NCBI GenBank assembly: GCA_022600195.1
Contig: JAHZKX010000049.1
Coordinates: forward strand, 1 to 64,000
Origin: Planctomycetota bacterium
GTDB taxonomy: Bacteria; Planctomycetota; Planctomycetia; Planctomycetales; Planctomycetaceae
Length of the DNA stretch: 64,000 nucleotides
Direction: 5' to 3'
Part shown: positions 47,735-56,218 of the stretch, in pieces
Position numbering within the stretch: position 1 is the first letter of the stretch
Layout of the letters: each line of letters starts with the position of its first letter
Made by a program: the position numbers and the translations under genes
The notes under the pieces: generated by a model
What the model was told of the DNA's origin: nothing
The model's database searches: none
What the model saw: only the letters and a program-made list of their open reading frames with translations

Positions 47735-49996
47735 TTAGAGGAAGGACAGCAGCGACAACTGTAGTGCCTGAGATGTGACTTGCAGATTGGCCTCAAAGGC
47801 AGTCTGGCGCTGTGTCATCTCGACAATCACCTCAGTCAGATCGGTGTCAAATTCCTGTGAAATTGACTCTCTGAGTTTGACTTCCTGATCTTTCAGACGA
47901 TTATCAGCTTCTTCGAGTACTTTCAGGCGGCTGCCAATTTCGCCGCGAACCTGATTCATCCGGCCGATCTCTGCATCGAGCAAGACTCCAACCCGTTCCA
48001 GATCCCGATCATCGCCATTTCTCAAAGCCGTTTCCAGGCGAGTCAACAAGCTGATCACGCCCGTTGATTCTTTGGGATTTGGTTCTTTCCCCACTAAACC
48101 AACAAGAGAGTCATTTCCGGTTTCTACACCGGCAATCCCCAGAGCAAATGCAATTTCGATCTCAGGAATTTCCAAAGGCCCAGTTCCCGAAGCATCAAAA
48201 ATCGTAATCCCGTTTCCTGTCGCATTGAGTGTCGCCTGTAGTTTAATGGGAACAAAATTTCCCTGTAAGGGAATCGTATTGTTCGTTCCCGGCTCAGTGA
48301 CTGCCAACCCCAGTGCATCAGAAACAGCATTACTGGCGATGCTCAATGGACCCGCGCCGGAATTATCAGTAATCTGAATTGCGTTCGTGGTCGGATCGAT
48401 ACTCGCAACCAGATTTCCAGGATCAATGGCATTGATAGAATCGAGAGCATCCTGCACAGTGACATCACCGGCTAGACTGACATTCACAACAGATGTATCT
48501 CTGCGGGTAATATCCAGCGTAGCCGCCCCTACGGGAACACCCTGACCCAGATTCAAGTCTGCAAGAAGCGTGGTTCCGTCGAACGTTTCAAAATCATTGA
48601 TTTTGTCGATCACATCCTGCACGGTGGCTGAACCGCTCAAATCGAGATTGATGGTTGAAGCATCACGGCGGATGATTTGTAACTGATTTGAAGAATCGAC
48701 ATCAACACCACGCCCGTAGTTCAATTCGGAAAGAGGCGTACTTCCTGAAAAGGTGCCAATCCCAAGTCCGGCTGCATTCGTCCCACCATTGTTCTCTCCA
48801 ATTGAGAAATCGGCACCGCTGATACGACTGGAAACCGCCAACCCATTCTGGTTCTTGTTAATACCGAAATTTAAATCGGGATCAAGCGTGCGTATCAGGT
48901 TGAACACATCTTCAATGGTATTGGCTGTCGAAAGGTCGATGGTTTCTGTTTTTCCACCGTTATTAATTGTCAATCCGGTACCGGTTGTCGAACCGATGCC
49001 TGCTCCACCATTCAGAGAAGCGATTGTGGTTTGCAGGGTAATACCAGGGTCGATATCCAACCCGTTTATTTGAGCCGCAGCAGCACTGGCAATTCCCAGG
49101 TCGGATGCAGAGGTTGAACCCGGCAAATTGGAAACCGCGACAGTACCCGCTGAGGGTGTTAATCGCAGACCATTTAGACTTGCAGGGTCAATATCCACCG
49201 TCAAAGTCAAAGGACCTGCCGCGAATGCATTTTCCAGAACGGTTTTGAGATCCTGAATCGTTTCCGCGCCAGACAGATCCACTGTTTGAGATTGAGGAAC
49301 TCCATTATCCAGAGTGATCGAAATAGATCCCAGATTCAAACCGCGACCACTATTCAAATCTGAAACTTTGGATTGCAGAGTCAGTGCCGGATTGATGTCG
49401 CTCCCGAACTCAGGTGTGATGGCTGAAAAAGCCTCTATTCCATTAAAATTATTCGGCAGTAATGTTTGCGCATCGATATAGGATTGAATCTGATGAATAT
49501 CACCACGATAGGCAACCTGCCCGTCAGAGCGTTCCTCAAATGGAGCGTTATCTGTGTAACTGCCGGAAAATAGATACTGCCCGCGAAACTTAGTATTGCC
49601 TGCGTTCACAACCTGGGTTCTCAGAGAAGCCACTTCATTAGCCAAAGCCAGTCGCTCAGCACCGGTCACTGTATCACCGATGCCAGTCAGTGAAAGAGAT
49701 TTTGCCTGATTTAAAGCTTCACCTACATTGCCTAAAGCCGACTCACTTGTAGCCAACAAACTGAAACCAGTGCCGATATTTGTCTGGTAATGTTGCTGAC
49801 GTTCTAATGAACTCTGCAAAACAATCGTGCGCAGTGCCGCTCCAGGAGACTCGCTGGCAATGTTAAATTTCTGACCTGTTGCAACCTGCTGCTGAAGTTT
49901 CACTAACTGGCGAGCATTCTCATTCAGAGAAACCTTCAACCGCTCAGAGAGCATAGTAGAAGGCAGGCGGCCTGGTAATAGGGGACCAATACTCAT
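47735..49996 (-). CDS. flgL: Flagellar hook-filament junction protein FlgL (HAP3), enlarged
   Basis: Connects hook to flagellin filament. The N-terminal (1-150) and C-terminal (about 655-753) regions form the coiled-coil D0/D1 core, with the flagellin-like LVKLQQQVATGQKFNIASESPGAAL. The 753-residue protein is more than twice the usual ~310. The extra middle part carries at least four repeats starting with S/D-LN-x-G-x-G near residues 213, 327, 423 and 480. Each is followed by a DLSGA-x-T-QD-like segment, corresponding to flagellin hook-IN-type motifs. It is the last gene of the flagellar operon, 86 bp after flgK. Confidence 0.88.
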   Translation of the reverse strand: MSIGPLLPGRLPSTMLSERLKVSLNENARQLVKLQQQVATGQKFNIASESPGAALRTIVLQSSLERQQHYQTNIGTGFSLLATSESALGNVGEALNQAKSLSLTGIGDTVTGAERLALANEVASLRTQVVNAGNTKFRGQYLFSGSYTDNAPFEERSDGQVAYRGDIHQIQSYIDAQTLLPNNFNGIEAFSAITPEFGSDINPALTLQSKVSDLNSGRGLNLGSISITLDNGVPQSQTVDLSGAETIQDLKTVLENAFAAGPLTLTVDIDPASLNGLRLTPSAGTVAVSNLPGSTSASDLGIASAAAAQINGLDIDPGITLQTTIASLNGGAGIGSTTGTGLTINNGGKTETIDLSTANTIEDVFNLIRTLDPDLNFGINKNQNGLAVSSRISGADFSIGENNGGTNAAGLGIGTFSGSTPLSELNYGRGVDVDSSNQLQIIRRDASTINLDLSGSATVQDVIDKINDFETFDGTTLLADLNLGQGVPVGAATLDITRRDTSVVNVSLAGDVTVQDALDSINAIDPGNLVASIDPTTNAIQITDNSGAGPLSIASNAVSDALGLAVTEPGTNNTIPLQGNFVPIKLQATLNATGNGITIFDASGTGPLEIPEIEIAFALGIAGVETGNDSLVGLVGKEPNPKESTGVISLLTRLETALRNGDDRDLERVGVLLDAEIGRMNQVRGEIGSRLKVLEEADNRLKDQEVKLRESISQEFDTDLTEVIVEMTQRQTAFEANLQVTSQALQLSLLSFL

Positions 49997-50082
49997 TGTG
50001 CATTACACCAAAAGGAAAAGAAAACAGAATTAGACAATGGAACCAAGCTCAACAACAGGGAACCAATCTCAACAATGTCATT

Positions 50083-51783
50083 TCAAATATTCAGTAGAAT
50101 CGTAAATAATTCATCTATCGTACTCACCAGTCGCGCAGCGGCCTGATACGCTCTCTGATAGGTTAATACATTGATCGTTTCTTCATCGATGCTGACTCCG
50201 GAAAACTGCTCCCGCTGACCCAACAGTGACTCTCTGAAAGCCAGAGCCCCCTCAGAAAGTGCTTCCTCGGATGCAGAAGCCTGTGCGACATTGGAGATCA
50301 CTTTTTCATAAAAGCTATCCAGAGTGATATTTCCCAAACTCTCAATGGGATTATCAGCAAATGCAGCCATCAACACAGCATTGCTGCCATCGGAAGGGCC
50401 TCCTCCCTGACCGGTTGCCAGAAATTGTTGATTCTGCTTGACTACGGAATTGATCTGGATGTCGTTCGAGTCGTTACCTGTGAATAATGTATTAATGCCA
50501 ATCGTCGCCAGCGTATTACTGGTATCGTTTGCAAATTGAAATTCGTAATCAGAGCTGGCGCTAATGGTAATCAAGCCATCAGTTGAGACGGAGGAACTTA
50601 AATTTGCAACACCTCCAATGTCCGCTGATAAACTGTTTAATGTCGTATCTACACCAATACTGTCCAGGTCGACATTAATGGTCGTCGTATTTGTCTGCCC
50701 AGTCGTTTTGTTGGTTACCTTGATTTGAAAACTGCCATGCCGGGGCTGAAATGCAAGGCCCGTCTGTGAGGAATTTAAACTGACCGTCGGATCAAGCACA
50801 TTCGATGCTGATGTCAGTTGGTCGAAACCAGCCGTCCCCTGACCCGATGCATGAATCTTATTAAACTCGAAAATCAAATTGGAAGTGTAGGAATCGAGCT
50901 GATCAACAAAGCTACCCAGAATATCATCCCGACCCTCAATAATCCCCTTCAGTTCGCCTCCCGTACGTGAGATATTGCTGTTCGTCTGACTGAGCAGCAC
51001 ATCGTGTACTACCACGCCTCGATCTGTGTCGGTTTTTAAGGTCAGTTTTTGTGAGGTCCCCGCCAGAACCAGATAATCTGAGCCGGTAAAAACATCGATG
51101 GCACCATCATTTCGTTCCCGGTAGCGAATGGGAACCAGTTCTGAAAGTCGATTCAATGCGGTGTAACGCTGATTTCTGAGCGCTCCGGCATCACTTTGCA
51201 GTAAACCGGATGCTTCCAGTTTGGAAATCTTGGGGTTCAGATCAACGATCGTATCGATCAGTTCATTGGCTTCTGTAACCAGATTCTCAACATTAATCGA
51301 TTGCGTATCTCTCAGTTCATTGATTCGTAATCGTAATGACCTGATTTCCGCAGCAAACTTCTCAGCTTCAGTGACGACAAACTCGCGATCGGGAATCGAA
51401 CTGGGTTGAGTCACGACATTATTGAGCGTGGATAAAAAATCATTCAGTCCTGACGAAAGGTCACCCTCTGATAATTCCCGTATCTCACTTTCCAGTTGTT
51501 TGTAAATCAGATTCCGCTCTGAGATTGTGGAGGATTCTGTATTAGCCGAATGGATACGCGTTTCCAGAAACAGATCAATCTGCTGCTGAATGCCGGAAAT
51601 TTCAACACCCGTTCCCAGAACGAGTGCCCCCTGGCGATACGGGTCTGATGGATTAAGCACCATTTCTTCGCGGATATATCCGGGAGTTCCCGCGTTAGAA
51701 ATATTCTGGCCGGCTACCTGGATTCCGGTCCCGAAGATCTCAAGCGACTGCTTGGCCATTGATAGTGATGCATTAAGTCCCAT
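50083..51783 (-). CDS. flgK: Flagellar hook-associated protein FlgK (HAP1)
   Basis: First junction protein between hook and filament, 566 residues, normal length. The N-terminal rod/hook motif appears as MAKQSLEIFGTGIQVAGQNI followed by SNAGTPGYIRE. The C-terminus has the matching SIDEETINVLTYQRAYQAAA and a helical end. The middle is beta-rich with several TT and SS runs. It is encoded between the FlgN-like chaperone and flgL; FlgN normally protects FlgK and FlgL before export, so the broken flgN next to it matters. Confidence 0.92.
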   Translation of the reverse strand: MGLNASLSMAKQSLEIFGTGIQVAGQNISNAGTPGYIREEMVLNPSDPYRQGALVLGTGVEISGIQQQIDLFLETRIHSANTESSTISERNLIYKQLESEIRELSEGDLSSGLNDFLSTLNNVVTQPSSIPDREFVVTEAEKFAAEIRSLRLRINELRDTQSINVENLVTEANELIDTIVDLNPKISKLEASGLLQSDAGALRNQRYTALNRLSELVPIRYRERNDGAIDVFTGSDYLVLAGTSQKLTLKTDTDRGVVVHDVLLSQTNSNISRTGGELKGIIEGRDDILGSFVDQLDSYTSNLIFEFNKIHASGQGTAGFDQLTSASNVLDPTVSLNSSQTGLAFQPRHGSFQIKVTNKTTGQTNTTTINVDLDSIGVDTTLNSLSADIGGVANLSSSVSTDGLITISASSDYEFQFANDTSNTLATIGINTLFTGNDSNDIQINSVVKQNQQFLATGQGGGPSDGSNAVLMAAFADNPIESLGNITLDSFYEKVISNVAQASASEEALSEGALAFRESLLGQREQFSGVSIDEETINVLTYQRAYQAAARLVSTIDELFTILLNI

Positions 51784-51854
51784 GACAGCATTTCCGTAAC
51801 GACAGACGCGCGATTAACAATTGGAATTGCATTTCTTTTTACCGGGAAAAAGAA

Positions 51855-52229
51855 TTACGCCGATGCGTCAAATATCGCTCCCCCTGTGTTACTTTCATTT
51901 TGACCGCGTGAATAAGTCGGAACTTTTTGCCCTGCATTCGCAATCAGTTCCAGAATTTGCGAGTAATGTTGATAGGACCGTTGCGAAACAATCCACTGCA
52001 CCCAGCTTTCGTGTCTTAATTTTTTGGATCGCTGTTCTGCATCATCGATACGCTGAAAGACTAAGTCTGCTTCAGCAACATCCAACCCGGAAAGTAAATC
52101 CTTCATCGTCTGGGAAGGTAATCCGTGCTGTTCTGCTTTCTGAAGCAACTGTTGTCGGGACAGCAACACAAATTGAAGCTCTCGAGTCAGTTCTTCTTCA
52201 ATAACTCCAAACTGCTCGAAGCGGGCCAC
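51855..52229 (-). CDS. flgN: FlgN-like chaperone, C-terminal part after an in-frame TAG
   Basis: A 124-residue helical protein starting from GTG at 52229. Helices such as EELTRELQFVLLSRQQLLQKA fit FlgN, the export chaperone for FlgK and FlgL, and its location before flgK-flgL is the usual one. The same frame continues upstream beyond the GTG through ten more sense codons to an amber codon at 52262-52260. Beyond this it remains open to an ATG with a strong ribosome-binding site at 52376. The intact protein would be ~172 residues. This segment may be made by restart (weak AGCAGG before the GTG), by readthrough, or not at all. Confidence 0.65.
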   Translation of the reverse strand: MARFEQFGVIEEELTRELQFVLLSRQQLLQKAEQHGLPSQTMKDLLSGLDVAEADLVFQRIDDAEQRSKKLRHESWVQWIVSQRSYQHYSQILELIANAGQKVPTYSRGQNESNTGGAIFDASA

Positions 52230-52259
52230 ATTAACCTGCTTGAGTGCCTTGGATTTTTC

Positions 52260-52376
52260 CTAGTATAGATCGAGCAATTGTTTTTGGATGGGTTCCAAAT
52301 CGTTCAGAATCCCCACCATCTGACTCAGCAATTGCTGTTGAATGCTTTGCGCGGACGCGTTCTGTCCTGCATGCAT
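52260..52376 (-). pseudogene. flgN: FlgN-like chaperone, N-terminal fragment ended by amber codon
   Basis: From ATG at 52376, with AAAGGGGG five bases upstream, the frame encodes 38 residues (MHAGQNASAQSIQQQLLSQM..., ending LLDLY) and then TAG. The next in-frame codons (EKSKALKQVN) join directly to the 124-residue downstream ORF. A single C-to-T change (CAG to TAG) would explain it. The N-terminal fragment alone is one helix and unlikely to function. A sequencing error cannot be excluded. Confidence 0.7.
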
Positions 52377-52515
52377 GGGAGCCCCCTTTCTCCCTGATTA
52401 TAAAATCCACCCTCACGGATGGAGAAAATCGCCTATCGTTATAATCGGCATAATCGGACCCACTCTCGCGTCTGATTTAATCAGAATCTGATTTAGATAC
52501 GTAATACCTTGAAAT

Positions 52516-52890
52516 TTAAGGTGTTACACTCGAAGAGAGTTCCAGAGATTGGGCAGACTTCGCATTGATTTGCCGCGAAAATGCGGAAAACAGCGTATCG
52601 GCAAGTCCGCCTCCTTCACGTGTGGCCAGATCTTCAGAAATTTGCTGATCCAATTGGGACTGAAACATTTCTTCCGCCTGACCACCGTGGAAATAGGCAG
52701 GCTTATTCTGCCCTTCCCGCATCGCTTTGAACATCTGCTTGTAAAACGTTCCAGCGACGAACTTCTGAAATGCTTCTTTCAGTTCAGTGGATTCTTTCCT
52801 GGCCTGATTTAATTGGGAGGGTGCCTTGGCCACATCCGATAAAAGTGATGTGTGATTGATTGAAGGTTGAATTCCAGACAAGGGGGTCAT
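52516..52890 (-). CDS. flgJ: Flagellar rod-binding protein, FlgJ N-terminal type
   Basis: A 124-residue protein corresponding to the rod-binding domain of FlgJ/CheL. The signature is LKEAFQKFVAGTFYKQMFKA, then GGQAEEMFQSQLDQQISED and GGGLADTLFSAF. The muramidase domain found in enterobacterial FlgJ is absent, as in many other phyla, so rod cap and wall digestion must be split between proteins. It lies between flgI and flgN in the operon. Confidence 0.85.
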   Translation of the reverse strand: MTPLSGIQPSINHTSLLSDVAKAPSQLNQARKESTELKEAFQKFVAGTFYKQMFKAMREGQNKPAYFHGGQAEEMFQSQLDQQISEDLATREGGGLADTLFSAFSRQINAKSAQSLELSSSVTP

Positions 52891-52962
52891 GGCTGGTTTC
52901 CCTGAAAAAAGGTTTAAAATATCAAAACTGAAAACTCTGAAACAGTTTGTTGTGAGTTCAAC

Positions 52963-54045
52963 TCAATGCTCATCGTACTCGGCGTGAAGTTTACCCGAAC
53001 GGTGCAATTCACGAATGATACTGATGACATCTTCTGTAGGAACTCGCAATTGATTTAACGCCTCAACTAACTGCTGCAGACGTTGAGTACTCTGTTGTCC
53101 CTGCTGACCATTTATCGGCACAAAGCCTCCTGGTAATCCCCCCTCAGCATTTCCAACACCAATCGTAAGATTCCTGTGCGAGATCACAACCGGACTGATT
53201 TCCACTTCGCCGGTAACAATCACTGTTTGTGATTTTGGATTGACTACAACGCGTGCCTGCTGATGCGGTCGATCGATTCCCACTTCCATCACGGCCGCGA
53301 CAAACTCGACCGGTGATTCCGTATATTGTTTGGGAATTCTAATAAATACTCGTCCCGGTCCCTGTGCTATTGCCAACTGCTGATTACCCGCTTCAAAACT
53401 GAATTCGGAATTAATCACTCGAGCCACTTCGCTGGCTGTATGAAAACCGGTATGCTGTTTGTCGACGAGCAGAGTAATCGAACGGGTTTTACGGTCAATA
53501 AAAGGAAGCTCGAAATTCCGCTCCATCACCAGTCCATTAATGATTTTTCCGGATGCCTGTGAGGTTTCATCTTCCAGAATGATGGCTCCGGAACAGAGAC
53601 CCGCTCCCACGCCATTTCCAATTCCCGGAGTTGCCACTGGAGCGATCAGGAGTCGACCCCCGCGTAAACTTTTGGCACCCAGCATGGAACTGACAAAACA
53701 ATCCAGCTTTTGCCCTTTGCGAATTCCACTGGCGGGAATTGTAGCTTCAATCATGACAAGAGCCACATTATTGGCACCAGACAGATCTTTTAAATCAACA
53801 ATCGGATTGTTCAAATGTCTGAGCGCTGCTGCCAGACTGCGAATGGTTGCCAGATTTTTGCTTCCATCACCCGTGCCATCCAAACCGACAATCAGGCCCA
53901 TGCCGGTCAGTTTAATTTCTTTCATGCCGTAAACTGTGCAGATATTTTCGACACGTGTACGCGCCCATAAGTCAGTCGCAGAATTCTGCAGGATGACAAT
54001 GGATGCAATCAGAAGCCAAACAAGTTTTTTTGACCGGGATCTCAT
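52963..54045 (-). CDS. flgI: Flagellar P-ring protein FlgI
   Basis: Forms the P-ring around the rod in the periplasm. The 360-residue length is normal. The signal peptide covers residues ~1-28. Characteristic segments are LTGMGLIVGLDGTGDGSKN, GLCSGAIILEDETSQASGK, VDKQHTGFHTASEVARVIN and the C-terminal LNQLRVPTEDVISIIRELHR. It is encoded directly after flgH and is intact. P-ring presence implies peptidoglycan-associated flagella, relevant to the debate on planctomycete cell walls. Confidence 0.95.
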   Translation of the reverse strand: MRSRSKKLVWLLIASIVILQNSATDLWARTRVENICTVYGMKEIKLTGMGLIVGLDGTGDGSKNLATIRSLAAALRHLNNPIVDLKDLSGANNVALVMIEATIPASGIRKGQKLDCFVSSMLGAKSLRGGRLLIAPVATPGIGNGVGAGLCSGAIILEDETSQASGKIINGLVMERNFELPFIDRKTRSITLLVDKQHTGFHTASEVARVINSEFSFEAGNQQLAIAQGPGRVFIRIPKQYTESPVEFVAAVMEVGIDRPHQQARVVVNPKSQTVIVTGEVEISPVVISHRNLTIGVGNAEGGLPGGFVPINGQQGQQSTQRLQQLVEALNQLRVPTEDVISIIRELHRSGKLHAEYDEH

Positions 54046-54083
54046 AATATTTTCTCGTGGCTGATCAACAGCAGAACATGGAA

Positions 54084-54734
54084 TTAAAAGGGAAAGATCA
54101 AATCGTACAATATCACTCCCCAGGGTCTTTTCGTGCTTTCATATACTTTACCTCTCTGATGTTTCACAATATCCAGATTGGCAATGTTCTCACTTAAAGC
54201 GCTATTGTCTCGGTTCACATCTTTACTGCGGATTTCACCCGTCAATCGATACTCCCAGACATCGCGATTCGTTCGAATGCTTTTTCGGGCTTCCAGAATC
54301 AAATTTCCATTCGGCCGAATATCCACCACGATCGCGGCAATTCGATATTGGATTCCTTCGCGATCCTCCACCTGACCTGTACTTTGCAACCGTCCTTGAA
54401 GCTGTGCATCTATCTTAGGACTGTTTAAAGCAGCAGGTGCCAGGTTGCCTGCCTCATCAATTCGCAAAAATTCCTTCAGCTCGGCTTTTAATGTCTCGGA
54501 CCGATTCCGATTGTAACGCGAATCAATAGTCACACTGGACTTTTCATCAACCAAAATTGAAATGATATCGTGCACCTTCACAACAATCGGCTCCGGCGCC
54601 GGAACATAGATCAGAGAATAATCCTTGACTAATGGCGGCTTCGGAGAATCCAGGTAAATATCACCCTGACCAAAAGTATTTGCCAGGGATGATGTTAACT
54701 GGAGTGGCTCTGCTGAATAACCAAATTCATCCAT
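54084..54734 (-). CDS. flgH: Flagellar L-ring protein FlgH, main body lacking a signal peptide
   Basis: A 216-residue reading frame covering the FlgH body: IISILVDEKSSVTIDSRYNRNR, LQGRLQSTGQVEDREGI, RNDVWEY-like core with LTGEIRSKDVNRDNSALSENIA, and the end GVILYDLIFPF. FlgH must be exported to the outer membrane, yet this frame has no signal peptide. The signal peptide is in the preceding ORF (54695-55030) in the -1-related frame. This frame is open upstream to at least an A8 run at 54782-54789, so a -1 shift there would join the two. The ATG at 54734 may therefore not be the true start. Confidence 0.8.
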   Translation of the reverse strand: MDEFGYSAEPLQLTSSLANTFGQGDIYLDSPKPPLVKDYSLIYVPAPEPIVVKVHDIISILVDEKSSVTIDSRYNRNRSETLKAELKEFLRIDEAGNLAPAALNSPKIDAQLQGRLQSTGQVEDREGIQYRIAAIVVDIRPNGNLILEARKSIRTNRDVWEYRLTGEIRSKDVNRDNSALSENIANLDIVKHQRGKVYESTKRPWGVILYDLIFPF

Positions 54735-55030
54735 GTTGGAAGCAATTTTTTCAGGAGACTTTGATCGCTTGCTTTGATTTCTTTTTTTTCTTTCACATTA
54801 TCAGCGTCGGAAGTACCCTGGGATGATCGGATTGTCTTGGTCGGATTTGCTAACGCTGTACCTGGCACGACTGGAGCTTGTGCCTGAACAACCGAAGAAC
54901 AAAACAATACGATACATCCCAGGGAAATCGCCTCCCGTAGTACTGCTAGCACACAATGGTGCTGGCAGATTCGCTCACTGTTTCTAAGAACCCCAATGGC
55001 AGTTCGCCACGTTCTGATTTCATTTTTCAT
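54695..55030 (-). CDS. flgH: Probable N-terminal part of FlgH (signal peptide), out of frame with the body
   Basis: A 111-residue ORF coupled to flgA by a TAATG overlap, exactly where flgH should begin. It has a long basic n-region. A hydrophobic core follows (LGCIVLFCSSVV), with a cleavage-like AQA near residue 52, then a polar segment. After a GAAAAAAAAG run the frame goes on for ~30 residues and stops at 54695, overlapping the FlgH body by 40 bases. Joining the frames at the run gives one protein of about 315 residues. It could be a homopolymer sequencing error, a true frameshift mutation, or programmed slippage. Confidence 0.6.
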   Translation of the reverse strand: MKNEIRTWRTAIGVLRNSERICQHHCVLAVLREAISLGCIVLFCSSVVQAQAPVVPGTALANPTKTIRSSQGTSDADNVKEKKEIKASDQSLLKKLLPTWMNLVIQQSHSS

Positions 55031-56175
55031 TATCGAATTCCCCCACTTCGAATGATCGGCCCAGCCTGATTTCGCCCCACGTCTCTGCGAATAACAGATC
55101 GTTTCGTTCCTGAAGAACCGGAAATAAATTGAATCCCGGAATTACGTTGAATTTCATTAGTGGGACGATAGTTCACTTCAGCCTGGTTATAACCTGTGAT
55201 GGTGGCCGTTAATCGGTCTCGACCTTCCAGCGCGATCAGCGTGATCGGATCACCCATACCACCCGTGCCGCGCGCCCGCATTTCTCTTTTCACCGAAATG
55301 GCGCCTCGTCGTGAAGAAACCGTAACGATCGCACCATCACGAATCAGAGGCACTTTTATCAAATCCTGGCTTCGCACTATGTTCGACTGATGCACCGTAC
55401 GTGTGAGTTCCCTGCCGATCACCAGTCGGGGATCAGAAATACCTGCTTGATTTTGCTCGGGTTTGATCCAGATGAGATCATCCGCTCGAATCACAGTTCC
55501 TTTGTTCAAGGTATATTTTGTAGCCAGGATTTCAGGAATTTTCTGCAGTCGACAGTAAATACGTGCCTGACTGCTTGATCCGCTGGAATCGCTTAATTTT
55601 AAAGCAACTTCCTGCTCTGTCTCTACTGTTCTGGCCAATCCGGGAAAACGAAAAGAGTCTGCTCTACTCTTGAGGACCAACGCAATATCTTCGGGATGAA
55701 TCCGCACAGTGACTGAGTAGTGGCTCTCATCGGAAAAATAACGTTTCACCCATTCAGAAAGGGCCCGTTCTACTTTTTCTTCGGCCGTTTTTACATCGTG
55801 TTGTGTTGCAACAGGAGTTCGTGTCTCACGTTGTTCTGGCTGCTTCAGACTGACGCGAACCTGACTTTTTCCTGTCAGTTCCAGCTGGCTCAAATCGACG
55901 CCCAAAGCCTGCAAGCGACTTCGAATTTGAGAAATCGTGATCAACAATGTGCGCCCCTGAGCGGGTGCTGGTTGTAATGACATCGCTTCCATGCGGGCCA
56001 CCTGATCTGCGTCGGCATTCAAAACATCCGCAACATCTCCCAGTCGCACAACTGGTGAGTCAACGACAGCTGTCGCCTTCAGTCGCAGAATCTCTGCGTG
56101 CAGTACGCCACCACTGCTAAAAAAGCAGATGACCGGCGTTAAGCTCAAAAGCAAATTGATCCAGTAGCGAGACAT
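55030..56175 (-). CDS. flgA: Flagellar P-ring assembly chaperone FlgA
   Basis: A periplasmic chaperone for P-ring formation, 381 residues. A signal peptide covers residues 1-27. The N-terminal domain shows VRLGDVADVLNADADQVARM. Two SAF-type domains follow, with LNKGTVIRADDLIW and IGRELTRTVHQSNIVRSQDL. The C-terminal AGSF-like segment reads GAIVTVSSRRGAISVKREMRA. It is longer than the usual 220-240 residues because of the N-terminal domain. It lies 43 bp after flgG, and its stop overlaps the start of the flgH N-terminal ORF by one base. Confidence 0.9.
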   Translation of the reverse strand: MSRYWINLLLSLTPVICFFSSGGVLHAEILRLKATAVVDSPVVRLGDVADVLNADADQVARMEAMSLQPAPAQGRTLLITISQIRSRLQALGVDLSQLELTGKSQVRVSLKQPEQRETRTPVATQHDVKTAEEKVERALSEWVKRYFSDESHYSVTVRIHPEDIALVLKSRADSFRFPGLARTVETEQEVALKLSDSSGSSSQARIYCRLQKIPEILATKYTLNKGTVIRADDLIWIKPEQNQAGISDPRLVIGRELTRTVHQSNIVRSQDLIKVPLIRDGAIVTVSSRRGAISVKREMRARGTGGMGDPITLIALEGRDRLTATITGYNQAEVNYRPTNEIQRNSGIQFISGSSGTKRSVIRRDVGRNQAGPIIRSGGIR

Positions 56176-56218
56176 AAATACAAACTTTGAAATAATTATT
56201 CTATGTTTTGTTTTCAGA

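Noticed and set aside
52260-52262. TAG read as pyrrolysine
   Set aside because: No pyrrolysine machinery is visible in the window and flagellar chaperones are not known to use it; nonsense mutation or error is simpler.
52231-52416. 61-residue minus-strand ORF overlapping flgN
   Set aside because: It is in a different frame from the FlgN-like reading, which has the better start and helical composition on both sides of the TAG.
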